Below, in pieces: positions 52,101 through 63,925 of a stretch of DNA of 64,000 nt. This stretch comes from Ectocarpus siliculosus (taxonomy: Eukaryota; Sar; Phaeophyceae; Ectocarpales; Ectocarpaceae): the NCBI GenBank assembly GCA_000310025.1, contig FN649758.1:3000085-3064084 (forward strand), given 5' to 3'. Each line of letters opens with the position of its first letter. Within the stretch, counting starts at the first letter, position 1. Made by a program: the position numbers and the translations under genes. The notes beneath the pieces were generated by a model. That model made no database searches, was not told where the DNA came from, and saw only the letters and a list, made by a program, of their open reading frames with translations.

Positions 52101-53552
52101 CCGAACACCTCCGTGAAGGCCTCGAAGGTGGCCTGGAAAACCGACCCGTCGTAGCCGAGGCACGAGGGCGAGTTCTTCACCTGTTAGCAACGCACGCGAC
52201 ACAGCAGCAGCAGTCGTGGCGGGATAGGGTTCAAAAGTTTGGCCGTGGGTGTGGAGGCAAAAAGGGCTGTAGGCATTTCTACCGCCGTGTCCATACCTCC
52301 TCCAGAGAGGACGAAAAGCAGCGGGCTTGCTGGCATTTGTTACAATGTATGCCTGTGTGCAAACAACGCCCGCCGGCACGGCAAGCATGTGGCTGCGCCG
52401 CCGACTTAATGCCAAGGTTTACATGCCTCCCCAAGCAATGATCGCGAAGCTCCGTACCTAAAGCTACAGAGCAGTTCGTGTTTTTTTTTTTTTTTCTCAA
52501 TATGACACAACGAATCCTTTTTTTGTTTTTTTACAACAACCCTTAGTACAGACATCAGTACCGATACTTCCAGGTACCGATAGTCTCACGGTACGGCTTC
52601 CCTCCCTGGAGGACCTACGATTCTTCATGTTGGTTCGGGGGAAAATCTTCTTTCCTTTCCTGCCTTGTCAACGACGCGGTCGAATATCATTACAATTGTA
52701 CTTGTATTGTTCATGCACATACTGGCAGACACAAAAAAACACACACAAAAAAAAAACACCACGCCATGGATCTACCGTTGGTGACGCAAGACATCACACC
52801 CCCATAGACCGCCGAGCTCGATTGTTCCACAGCAGACCGGCGGTGCCGACCAAAGCCGAAATTATGGTGGCGTTGGGACCGTCTCGTCGATAGCTTTCCG
52901 AATCGTTTGATCTAAGCATCCCCTTCGTCATTCGTCGTGGAGTATCGAGCTTCGAAATCGGTCGAGGGGGGGGTGGTGTCTCTCGTCTCATTTACTCTAT
53001 CAACGGGAGTACCGTTTCGGGCATGAGATATCGACAGCAGGGTCGATACAATAGACAAGTTCCGGTGGTAGCTCTGTTTCGCACACCGCGCACCGATGTA
53101 ACGGCCGTGTAGACTTACACTATGTAGCAACGGGTCTTTGGCTACCTAAACGACGGGGATGGCCGAAGGGCCGAAGGGCGGGCCAGCACACGAGGCGGAA
53201 AAACATGCACCCAGGTGACGTCGTGATCCTCGCTGTTCATGATCTCGAGGCTCACCATCTGCACGGCGTTGTCCTCGCCATAGACCTTGCACATGTCCGC
53301 AAAGGTGCCCGCTGCCCTCTTCTCGATCCCCTCGTCCGTCTCCCATCGCTTGGCGCCCACCAACTTCTTGTACCTCGACACTGACGACTCGACGTTCGAA
53401 GTCGCTTGCATCACTATTCCTGCTGGTGCTCTGGAGGCTCCTTTGGGACCAACGGAAGCAATTGCTCGCCCGGAGGGCGAACATACGAACGCGCAGGCTT
53501 GCCCTGCCAGCAGGCACACACCAAGGTGTAGAGCGTAGATGGCGGATCGCAT
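49111..53552 (-). CDS. Plastid-targeted small membrane protein of unknown family (6 exons, 208 residues)
   Basis: Exons on minus: 53552-53256, 52180-52083, 51525-51495, 50673-50594, 49828-49774, 49176-49111; all phases fit and end in TAA. The start at 53552 opens a signal peptide (MRSAIYALHLGVCLLAG) that ends QACAFVCS. An Ala-Phe at the cleavage site is the mark of plastid import through four membranes in stramenopiles. An upstream in-frame ATG at 53621 is possible but would blunt the signal peptide. The mature part has two similar helical units, each FEAFTEVFGEEE-like then MVxxNPxxLA-like (VQMVKNSPSCLGY and MVTRNPNLLAV). It continues RPTGFGGAANA, SYVIAATRPLG and a transmembrane helix PVLLFGLAFCLAIPL near the C-terminus. 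The exon of 31 bases is a microexon, and the intron after 50594 is GC-AG. I do not recognise the family. Introns 1 and 2 each hold a MITE. Confidence 0.78.
50372..50450 (-). other. tRNA-like sequence with A- and B-box motifs (pseudogene or SINE head)
   Basis: On the minus strand TAGTCTAGTTTG fits an RNA polymerase III A box, and GGTTCGAATCC about 50 bases later is an exact B box. The acceptor stem and part of the T stem do not pair well, so I do not call a functional tRNA or an anticodon. It lies in an intron of the plastid protein gene, on the same strand. Confidence 0.35.
51833..52073. mobile_element. MITE family M1, copy 4
   Basis: Left end TACCGTAGGTTGCAAAGGAT, ACCACACACACCC; right end inverse GGTATCTTACGTCATGCG. 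The core keeps GCGTTGGAACCGTCTCG and GGCATCCTCTTCGTCGTGGA. It makes up over 40% of the intron 51526-52082 of the plastid protein gene and ends about 9 bases from its 5' splice site. Confidence 0.8.
52773..52998. mobile_element. MITE family M1, copy 5
   Basis: Left end TACCGTTGGTGACGCAAGAC, ATCACACCCCC; the core has GGCGTTGGGACCGTCTCGTC and GCATCCCCTTCGTC with GTCGTGGAGTATCGAGC; the right end has GGTGTCTCTCGTCTCA. It lies in the first intron of the plastid protein gene. Confidence 0.78.
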
Positions 53553-53658
53553 GGCGGCGGCAAAGTAGGAGAAAGAAGACAGATGCGAGCAGCAGAGCAG
53601 AGACGCGGCCAGGTGCGGCAAATTTTTGGTGTACCGGGCCAGCTTTTTAATTTAATTC

Positions 53659-53675
53659 CGCGGCCGAAGGCCGCG
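53659..53675. promoter_or_regulatory. GC hairpin upstream of the plastid protein gene
   Basis: CGCGGCC and GGCCGCG flank a GAA loop, about 107 bases upstream of the predicted start. Whether it acts in the promoter or 5' leader is not shown by the sequence. Confidence 0.3.
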
Positions 53676-55514
53676 CAACATAATACGAAAACTTTTTGCG
53701 CGCGCGCAGCGGGCGCTCGGGGGAAAGAGGGAAGAGACGGAGGAGACCTTTGCCATTGGAGACTCTACCTTTTGCCGCATATCTCTTCGAGAAATGCTTC
53801 GATTTTCAAACAAATTTTTGTTTCTGATAGCTGGGAATCATGCGGATATAATGGATGGTGTCTGGAGACAAGTTGGTGCAAAGGCGTTGCAGTAGAGCAT
53901 TGCGAAATCAACTAATGTTCCTGAAGGTTGGTGTGTCCCCACAAGCAAGGCGCCCTTGTTACCTATTTGTTGGAGTGGAACGTTGTTTTGCATCCGAACA
54001 CTAATTTCCCTGCAGGCCTCATGAACGAACATGGCATTCCTGCTGATGAGCAAAAAAGAGACGTTCGGAAACAGGAAAATAATTGTGGCATGCCAAATAA
54101 CCGTAGGCTTCACAAAAGGGTACACACCCAGAGGAAGAAATGCTCATCATCTCCGTCAACCACCAAAAAGTTTTGCTTCACCTGCGCTTTATGCGTCACT
54201 GCTGATGATGTGGCTCTATCGTTCCCAGAGTTTTTTTCGTCTGTATGCATAGTTTGACATGAGCAGGTGCTGCATACTACATTTTTCATGGTTCAGGAAA
54301 ATTTCCCGTCTACGGTGTGGCCTTATGCATGCCTCCTCCGTTCGTTGCGCTCCTTCCTTTCGTTGCACCCATTTCCAACACGAATCGACAGAAACTCAAG
54401 CCAGAGCATACATACAGCAGAAGCAAGTTAACGGACGCCCCAACCATGTCAAAACACCCAAAGATGGGAGTGCACAACACTGGGCAAGCAAGGCTCGTAC
54501 TTCACACTCGAACGTGTGTTCATGCCAACTGTCGCTGCTGCCAGAATCTTCCCTCGACGTTCCGAGTCTCATCCCTCCTCTAGCCAAGCATGTAAAATTA
54601 TTTATTAGTAGTTTAGCAGCTCAAATGCCAACCAGGACATTCATGGGCGATCAAACGACAGCCACAAACACCTGTTGGCGATGCCGTCAACACTCAACAT
54701 CCCATCCACCCCCACGTTCTGCACGCATTCCCTCGGCGGAGGCAGCACACGGGATGCGGTAGAGAGATGCGGTAGAGATGCCCCCCGAGCACTCTTTTCA
54801 TGCACAACCACGCTGGTTCCCGCTCGTCTTGGGCAGCAGAGCATCGTAATTCTCCATCCATCGACCCACCCTCCTCATCCGGCCTCTCCCTATCGCAACA
54901 TTCTTGCGCCAAGTACGGGCTCGTTGGCTTCCTGCATGCAGAGCGGGCATACGAAGTACAACACATCAGGCCGAAATGGCGTACGATTCGAAAGGGTGGT
55001 GCTGGGCAGCAGCAACGGCAGACATGGAAACATTTTCCGCATAAGATCGTAGAACGACAGAAAGACTACAACACTGGCAGAAAAACGCGATTTTGTTGTG
55101 ATGGTACCACCGCAGTCGTTGAGGTAGCTTCACACGCACCTACGCGAAGCGAACAAAACATCCACCCGCCTTTCTACCGCCAAAATCAACGTACGTGCCA
55201 ATACACACACGCCGTACACACGGCAAAAAACAAGGGGTGCCGTGCTGATGAGCGCACCAAACATCGGACGGAGGGCAGTAGGACTCCCGCAAAAAAGCGT
55301 TACACGATTTACGCAGAGACAGCGTCAAGATAAAATGCGGACGTAAAGTCTCTTGGGGAGCCTTGTTTCAATGTTTCAATAACTGTCTCGAGCGACCTTC
55401 GCTCCTGGTCTTTACGGTACTCGACACGAAACAACTGCTGTCACGAAAAAAAAAAACTACTTGAGGAGGAGGACGGCCATTTGCGCGAGGCCTAATTGGT
55501 ACGCTCTTAATCGC

Positions 55515-55541
55515 AGCAGCAGCAGCAGCAGCAGCAGCAGG
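55515..55541. repeat. CAG trinucleotide microsatellite
   Basis: About nine uninterrupted CAG units in intergenic DNA. Confidence 0.9.
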
Positions 55542-56079
55542 TTTGTGCAGCGGCAGTTGTAGTCAGGTGGATGCCGTCTGCGGCTTGCTGTTCCAGGAAT
55601 GAGACTCTGTACGATTGACTTCCCGCTGGTGCGCATGTACTGGGGGGGGTGCTACGAAGGTACTATTTAGATCACACAGCCGGCACACGGGCTCCCTCTC
55701 TCGGTTTAAGATGCGGCTCTAGCGTAAATAGCCGCCCTGCTCGTCGTCACGATACACCTCTTCGCAATTTGTTGCGAAGGTAGCAGATGACACAACCTGC
55801 GCGTCAGAATTGTTTTTACATAGCTTAAGATTGGGCTCTACCGGCTCTACCGCGAAGAGCCGCCCTACTCGTCCTCACGATACACGCTTTTCGTAACTTG
55901 AAATTCAACATGCCACTGCTGACCTCGCGGCTTCCACTGATTGGCATTTCCGCCTAAAATATCTACGGGAAAAGAGCGCAGGCAAGCGCAGAGATCGGCC
56001 GACTGGTTGACGCTGCAACTGTTGGACGGTAAGTATGTCATGCTAAAGTCCTGACCGACATCATGGTGATGCGCGGGAG

Positions 56080-56205
56080 CGGGGGAGGGGGGTGTACTCA
56101 TAGTCGCGCATGCCGCAGTCGTTAGACCATTGACCTCGCATCCCTACAAAGCCGGGACGGAGCACGCCGGGTTCTCACTGGACCAGGCTCTCACATCACC
56201 AAGCG
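56080..56205 (-). mobile_element. Short retroelement-tail repeat, antisense, with C-run tail
   Basis: Read on the minus strand: GCCTGGTCCAGTGAGAACCC, CGTGCTCCGTCCCGGCTT, GAGGTCAATGGTCTAACGAC, GCGGCATGCGCGACTATGAG, TACACCCCCC. The complete tail, including the C run, identifies the 3' end of the family. Confidence 0.75.
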
Positions 56206-57569
56206 CGAAGCGCCGTGAGGTATTCGGCGAGTCGCATGGAGGGTGGCGCGGCATCCTGCTACAAAGGGCGCTGCTTCTTGTGCTTACTTCCTTTCATACG
56301 GATGACAACTGCGGATGACTTTGTTAAATTTTTTGGGGGGGGGCGGGGGAGGGTGGAGAGAGATTCACAGAAGGAGTTAAAAGAGGAGTATAACAACACA
56401 CGGAAACCATTCTTGATCTGCTCGGGACTCCGATGAACCAAAAACTCAGCGTCAAAACGAGGCAAACGCGAACCACAACGAACGGTTGACAAACACACCT
56501 GCCGTGTTGGTGAATCCATGATGCATGGACATGCAGCGTTTTCCGTGCAGGCAGCGTCCTTCATAGCGCGCAGTCGCTCATGTTACTGATGTCTCCACAC
56601 GCGTCCTTCCGCTTTGAAGGTTGGGCACCTCCCGCTGTCGAATAAAATGAGGTTGAACGACAAGGCCCGATGCGGGGCGAAACAGGGACGGTTGGGCTGT
56701 GCGCAAAGAAAAGCGAAGGCCGACACACCCATCACAGAGTGCAAAAAGCAGCATACCGCGACTCGTCAGGTATGATGGTACCAAAACGGTGGTGTAGAGG
56801 TAAAAGTGGTATACGTAATGAGTGCACAGACACCGCTGTTCTCGTCTACAGCATGGCAGTACAGCAGTAGTAGAGTTTTGAAGTGCGATTGCAATGAGCT
56901 CACAGTGGCCATCACTCCACATCGATTTTCGTCGATGCACTTTGAAACACAACTATAAAATAACAATTGCTGACATGCACACAACATGGTTAATTATCCG
57001 TGATGGAACGCTAAAAAGGCAAGCGAAAGGTGAATTAGGAGCAACGAGGTAACACTGCTGTACGAACGACTGCTGCTCATGGACGATATCGACGGTATCT
57101 CTACTGGCTGTTGGAGACTTTAGATGTACCGGGCTTGTAGTTCTCTCTCCCCGCACTACTGTATGCAGATGTAGCTGGCAGTGCGAACGTCTTCACCCTC
57201 TTACCTCTCTTGATACAGCAGCAGGTGGTAGCATGGTGTACTGCTGTGCTGCAGCAACAGGTAGGTCCATCCACTGGTCAGGGGCAGCAGGAGCATTGGG
57301 CCTCGCCATCATACCCCAAGTGGTCGACTACTTCGTCTGCAGACAGCAGTGTTCTATGCAGAGCTATGCAGATGATGCGCTCCAATGCTCAGGCCGTACG
57401 ACTGCCCATCAATGTGTCCGTCGCACCAGACTTCGCTCCAGCCCTTCGCCTTGTCCTTCCCTTGCTTGGCTAAACAAGCATCGCTGCCAACTAGAGTCGC
57501 GGAGAAGAGCATCGCTCCAGCAGGATAGGGCATGACAGCAGTACTCTAGGTGCGGCGCTACCTCGGCGT

Positions 57570-57710
57570 GCGCGCGCGATGCAGAGCAAATGCAGAGCAA
57601 ATGCAGGGCACTGATTGGCCAATGCAGAGCAAAAAGGTTTCGATGACCTTGCATTTTTACGATGCAGAGCATAATGAAGCTCTCTGATTGGTCAATGCAG
57701 AGCAGATCTG
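57570..57710. repeat. Cluster of TGCAGAGCA motifs with a duplicated CCAAT-type block
   Basis: ATGCAGAGCA or close variants occur about six times. Two copies sit in a longer shared block, CTGATTGGYCAATGCAGAGC, at about 57611 and 57688. Intergenic. Confidence 0.7.
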
Positions 57711-58134
57711 GCCCGCTACATACCAGCTTCGCCGCCCCCCCGCCAGGTGCGCCACGCGACGGGGGGACGCGAACAGTATTTACCGTATGACAACAACAGG
57801 ATATTTTGATGCGCGTCGCCCCCCGCAGATCGCACAACCAAACACAACAGTCGAAAGATCGCCATTCACCACCCACAGAGCAGAGCTACACAAAGAGAGA
57901 AAAGCGGCGCGAGACGAAAAGGAAAACAGGATCCTGCTTCGACCGCGCTTCTGCAAAGTGGAAAGGTGAAAACATGTGGGGGAGATTCTCGTACGAAGTG
58001 CGCGCTGCAGACAGGTTGAGAGATTTCGAGTTAGCGAGATGTGACGTCCCGGTGAAGTTCGGTTAAAAATATTAGTTTGACTCGATCCTTGCCCATGCCT
58101 TTGATGGAGCTCTGTGTACGTCGCACATTTTCTT

Positions 58135-58640
58135 CATTTTCCGGGGTCGCGTTCTGCACTCTTTTTGCGATATTTTACCGTGATGCCCTCCTGTGGTGGG
58201 TGGGGTGTAACCAGGGCGCAGCGCTTCGTGGCATCTGTGCGCGCACGCGCAGATACCGTATGTTGAAAGAGCTTACGAGTGTGCAAGACGGGACGCAAGC
58301 GGCAACCCCAGCGAAATCCGGCGTGTGGCCTGATATCTTTCCTTATTTGTCCATGCAATGTGTTGCCGGGGTCGTGTTCTGCGTTGTTTTTTTGTGATTT
58401 CCGTGATGTTGGTTGAACATGCCCTCTTGGCGGGTGATGGAGGTGTATGTATGTAGTACTGTTTGTAGTAAGTATTGTAATGACCAGGCCGCAGCGCTTT
58501 GTGGCATCGGTGCGCGCCGCAGACACACACACATGGAAGGGTTACGATTGTGCGAGACGGAAAGCACACGGCAACCCCGGTGAATTTCGGCGCGTGGCCT
58601 GAGGACATGAACTGTTTGCCCATGCATTTTGCTGGTGTGT
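58135..58640. repeat. Two-copy diverged tandem duplication, period about 245 bp
   Basis: GCCGGGGTCGTGTTCTGC near 58365 matches TTCCGGGGTCGCGTTCTGC near 58138. Both copies then run through CCGTGATG, GCCCTC, GCAGCGCTT, TGTGGCATC, GCGCGC, TACGA..GTG and GCGTGGCCTGA. Confidence 0.72.
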
Positions 58641-59548
58641 GTCGCACCGTTTATTTTTCCCGCGGTCGCGTTTTGTAATTATTTTTCGTCTTCTCGATGA
58701 CGATGATGATCATTTTTTACTCCCACAAAATATGAATGAAGGAGTATCGCTCTCAAGTTCACCAGACTTGGTTCTCTTCCATATGTGTATGAGGTGTGGA
58801 ATACACACACACCTGGTCTCACTCTCGATACGGCGAGAGGGCAGACGAGAAGGAAGAAGTGTGTGTTTAGAGAGACAGGAAGCAGAAATAACAAGGTTGC
58901 GAGAAAAATGGGAACCTATTTTGAAATGGGAATCAACCGGTCTCCGGGATTGTGTCCATCAGTTCGATTTAGTTTCGCTCGAAAGCGCTTTCGTGGAGTT
59001 TATGTTGCCAGAAAGAGTTCCAACGGGCGGCCTACGGAGAGCGACATGTGCTGTGGTGATCGATGGCGGGAAACGTGGCGGGAGGTGGATAGAATACGTC
59101 TTACCGGGAGGGAAGAATTGCTTCTTCGGCACAGATTCTGGCTGGGAGTTTGCCTGGCTTAAAACGTCGATACTCTTTTTGTTCTTGAATGTGCTTGAGG
59201 CGGTAGATAAGCATCCTGTCACGGAGAATGGATATCCGACTCCGCACGAAGCATCTGAACTCGGGCGGTAAGGGGGCTAGCGTGTGTCGGAACACATCTC
59301 CATGCGGGTCCACCGCTCCCAGGAACCACCCACGCTCTCCCGTGGCCGCCCCTCAATAACTTTATTTAAATGTCATAGGAAACTCTTGTTGAAGTCACGA
59401 ACAATGAACACACCATCAGGAAGACGCAGTCGTGGCAGTCACCGTGCCTGGGACAAAGTCACTACGCGGAATGTCACGCAAAGTTCACCTTTTATCGAAT
59501 CTATAAGCCCATGCAACACCGGTAACAAGTCGTCCCACTACTGACCCC

Positions 59549-62500
59549 TCACCCTTGTTGTGTCCTACGTGGTCTGAAATGGGCAGCGGTCAACCGTACG
59601 CCGGGCGCTGGAGGAGCACTTTGCGAGTCACTGCGAGAAGGGTGCGGGATCGGGCCGGTGTCCCTCGTGTGAGGTGGAATAGTGGGAGATGGAGCCAAAC
59701 CTGATTGCTCTTCCCCTCGGCACCCCCCCGCTGCCCCCCCCCCCTCGACGCCGTCTGCATCCGAATCACTGTCGTCTGTCTCCGCTTCCTCCAGAGAGGA
59801 AGACGGAACGCTCTCTTCAACAGCCGCCCACACCCCACTTGGCAGTTTCCCGCTCTGAAGCAAGGACTGGAAGGTGAAACATACGGATTTGATCGACTCC
59901 GTACTCTGATCCGGTGTGAGCTTGTTGTCCTGCTTGAGAAACTGTTGCGACCATACGCCCCTCCCGTACCTCGACCGACGGCATTTTTTACGAGAAACAG
60001 GCGCAAACCAATTGATGAGCACCTCACCCCCATTCTCGCCGCCGGATTCCACGCTTACTATTTGGCCAACCACCAGTGGGCAAGTATTCGTCATCTCCAA
60101 AGGCAGAACGGCAAACCACCCAGGCTGCAAGCGCAAACTGTTTCCGGCGCCCCCACCCCCACTCTCTGTCAGTGGCCCATCCGGCAACGCCTCCGGCGAC
60201 ATGGTGTCCAGAGCTCCGCTGTCACCGGTGCCATCGCCACCGGGGCTCTCGTCGCCCGAGCTCTCGTCGTCCGAGCTCTCGTCATCCGAGCTGTCGGTGT
60301 GAAGCCCAGCTGTTCTCGTTAAGCTCGGAAGATCCCAGTCCTTCGTCCCCGTTTCACGCAGCAGCTCAACCGAGAGGTTCATCTCACGGACAATCTCGCT
60401 TCGCTTCGCAGGATCTGCATCGGAAGAAAGAAGGGCGTCGATACATGCACGTAATGCTTCACAGGGTTAGGTTGGTGTGGGGTTGGCTATTGTTCCACCA
60501 CGAGGGACGACAATAGCAAACGGCGCGAAAGGCGTCGGTGACAGGTACCCTACCCTCCCCGGAAATGAAATTTCGAGCTGCGTTCGACCTATCGCCCTCG
60601 AAACAGGTAATGGAAACACAACGAATATCTTAATATTCTCCCGCTCCCTGTCAAAAATAGCGAAAGAGGTTAACGACTCGTAATGACATACATACTTTTT
60701 GGAGGACATCGAGTAGAGGCGGGAGGACACCAGATATTCGTGACGGGGGGAGTAAAGACGCGGTTGTCGGTCTCACGGAGGGAGTAGAAAAACCGCTGTT
60801 GTATGTATGCGTTGAAAAACCGTTTGTGAACACACACCAAGACCATTCCACCGTTATCCATCTAAAGGCTAAATGGCACAAGGTCTTACCGTCGGGAAAC
60901 AAGGCCTCCAATCTCGGGACTACAGAGTCGTAGCGCTGCTGAATTTTGACAAGGGTGTCCTGTTCAACAGCCTTCAGCTCGAAAGGGGGGGCGTCTGCTG
61001 CGTCCGGGATGCCTCCAACGAACACCTCGTGCGGCTTTCCAGCGAATACTCCATCTCCTGTCATGCCCCTATATACCTCGTGGTGCATGAATTCCTTCAT
61101 GCCCACCGTCACCTGGGAAGGAGAGAAGGTTTACGCGGAATGTTGTAGGCACGATATGGTTAGGCCGTCTTTCAATAATGTGGATAGACAACTGAGATGG
61201 GTAGAGGGGCGTTACGCAGTAGTGCCTCGAAACTCACGTGTCGTTGTTCGAGCGAAGCGAGTTTCTGATCCACACCAACCCATGACGTAATAGCGCTCGC
61301 GCTTTTCGAAATAGTTTGTGCGTTGTGCGTGCGTGCGTGCGTGTCTTCGACTAATTTTAAATTAGTAGAAATTAGAGTGCGATCACTTGAGAATAGAGGG
61401 CCGCCGGGGGTGGACAGTACGGCCAAAAATAAAACAGCCGCGCCGCTCCCACAGAATTAATACCACCGGGCAGTTCTCGGCGTTGAGGCCACTGGGAGGC
61501 ATCCGAATACCTCCATCGTGTGCTCCGTTGTGATATCTCACGGGGTGACGATCGTGTGAGGCATGAGGTAACTGTGTGCCGAGAGCTTCATGGTAAAAGG
61601 TGCTTAGCGCGCACGCAGCATGCAGCACACCGCAAGGAAAAAAAAACGAGGGGGGTTGGCAAAAGACTGCAATGAAAAAATAGATTAAGGGGGAATACCC
61701 GGCGCCAACGGGGAACCAATGAATACCATTTCCATTCTGCTGCAGATACACGAACGGGCACATCAAACCTACCGCCGTATCGGCTCTCTTCCACCGGCGG
61801 TGGCCCTCGCAACCACACGAACGATCCGCCTGAGGGTCTGACGACAGTTACACCTATCACCTGTCGCTCGTTTTGGCGACAGCAACAATATTTTCAAGGG
61901 GCTGAGCCCGTACACTGTTACGCCAACGAAAGTGGGCGCACGAGCACACCGCTTTCCTGTAACACACCTGCGTAGGGCCGTCTTTGAGGAGTTGGAACGC
62001 TCGTGCCTTGGTCATGCCGCCCAACCTTTTTACGACAACTCCCGGGATGAACACGCCTTTGTAGTTGCCGAGGTTTCGAAGGGTGGTGGTGTGGACGGGC
62101 AACGTCTTGTACGCGGCGGAGAAAGCCTCCGCCTGCTGTCCCCGCGTGAACAGGTTACGACGCTTGCACCCAACAGCGAGCCTTGTACACAAAAAAAGGA
62201 GAGTGACGATACAAAAAAAAAACACGTGTACCGGGGGAAGCCATCCGTGAGGAATCATATGACCCGCAATAAGGTCAACACAAGGTAAAGAAGCCAACAC
62301 CATATGGAAATGTCGCCATCATACTGGCCATGACGTCGTGGACGGAGCGGGTAACCAGCAGAACACCGGACAAGAGCGGGAAGGCAATGCCAGACAGTAC
62401 AACACATCATGAACCCAAAAAAGGCACACTATCTACTAGATATACCCAAAATAGGCTGAGGACGACAATACACATGAGTCGGGTGGAAAACACATCTAGC

Positions 62501-63404
62501 TGGAGACAACGGTGAATGGGAAAGGCCGGAATAGTTCAGCCCAATATAATTACCGACGACGATTGCGGTGCCAGGAACCTTTGTTGTACCTACAAGTAGC
62601 GACGTCCCCACAAGGTCCACGGACCCGGCGTGTGAAAACTCTAAGACCAGAAACCGAAAGCAAGTGCATGCGAATCGATGCAATCGAAGCCAAGCCCCCA
62701 TAATCCGCAAGAAATAAATAGGTCAGCATGCAGACAAAGAGATCAATCCACACACACACCTACCTGGAGAAAACTTGGTCGATCTTGATGTGGGTATGCC
62801 CCACAGGCATGAACTGCACCTCCACCTCGCCAATGATGCCCTGGGCGACGAGGGACCCGAGGTAGCCGATCACTATGTGGTTCTTGTTTTCAGACACACA
62901 GTTGTCAACTTGGATCGTGAAGCGATAGATGTATGGTCGCTTCCCGACCGGAACGTACATCTCGAACAACCGATGGAGGATCCGGTGAATAGAGGTGCAG
63001 ATCAGGTTGCAACCTGCGTCGGGAACGCCGATGACAAGTTAGCTGGCACGTGGAGTCGAGGCGAAACCAATATCGACAGCAAGGCAAGTTACGCTTGAAA
63101 ACATTGAGTAAACAAAGCACAGCCTAGGTGTGCCTACACGAAACACAGATCCGCCTCCAACATGAAAAGGAGACGGCGACTCTACATAACACAGTTGGGA
63201 TACATTCATGGTGGACACACAAAATATTTATCGCCAACCAGACTAACGGCGCCCAAAGGTTCAGCGGTGCAGAGAAATAGATGATGATCGCGACCTTAAT
63301 GTATCCACGCCTCACCTCCTCCGAGATTCTGCGGGGTGAGGAAGATCTCGACGAACTGGCCCTCTACGTGCACAGCATGCACTTTTTGGCGTTCAGCGTA
63401 GCCC
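59549..63404 (-). CDS. DUF7869-type protein, transposon-derived family (5'-partial, 7 exons)
   Basis: Exons on minus: 63404-63316, 63013-62764, 62181-61968, 61860-61769, 61301-61238, 61112-60890, 60414-59549; phases agree through to the stop. The core is the RNase H-like block typical of DUF7869: a QVDNCVSENKN strand-helix, YLGSLVAQGIIGEVEVQF, then the diagnostic MPVGHTHIKIDQVFSR. After this come a helical segment, then GWFAVLPLEMTNTCPLVVGQ and INWFAP, the usual C-terminal tail of such proteins. A 20-residue acidic Ser/Asp/Glu stretch sits in the last exon. The family is widespread and repeat-like in eukaryotes, so this may be a transposon-encoded or domesticated gene; its activity is unknown. 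The joins of the 61860-61769 and 61301-61238 exons are less sure. The 5' end is not found. Confidence 0.72.
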
Positions 63405-63727
63405 CTGAGGTATTTAATTTAACGCGACGAGGTGAGCAACATGTGGACAACTCTTCTTGAATCATATATTATTTTCGACTATATTACTCAACAACGAGGG
63501 TGATGTGCCTAAAGGTGTATTCACTAGGACAACTATTTCGACGAAACAGTAGTTGAATGCCACCACTTTCGGCGGCGCCCCTCTCTGTACAATATGTATA
63601 TTGTGGACGAATAAAGCACGGAAAACTATCCCGGGTCAAAGTGGCATCATACATGTGACCTTAACACGTACGATTCATCGATTGCGTGTTGCAGCGAGCC
63701 CCCGTCATCCTGCATATATCACCATAC

Positions 63728-63925
63728 CTTCAGCGGGTTCGTCAACATGACTTGGGGAAGCAGACGCTTTCGATCCCCAACCGGCACTACCGCGGTCATG
63801 ATGGTATGTCGGCGGTACTGCTGTACGACCCCCCGCCTCCTGACATCGGGCATCGCCGGGGTGAAATCTAGCTTGGTGTTGACGTAACGCCCTCGTGTCA
63901 CGCGCTTCCGTCCCGCAGAAACAGG
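63728..63925 (-). other. Possible further upstream exon, uncertain
   Basis: A minus-strand open stretch ends at a good donor (CTGAAG then GTATGG) at 63728 and encodes QQYRRHTIMTAVVPVGDRKR among others. Its phase does not fit the exon at 63404 directly, so an intermediate exon would be needed or it belongs elsewhere. I cannot recognise it. Confidence 0.25.

Larger units (their letters stand above)
53553..59548. other. Intergenic region upstream of the plastid gene and downstream of the DUF7869-type gene
   Basis: No gene is supported in about 6 kb. It holds a GC hairpin at 53659-53675, a CAG array at 55515-55541, an antisense retroelement tail at 56080-56205, a TGCAGAGCA repeat cluster at 57570-57710 and a two-copy duplication at 58135-58640. 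An open frame at about 58857-59271 has no recognised domain. Confidence 0.5.
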
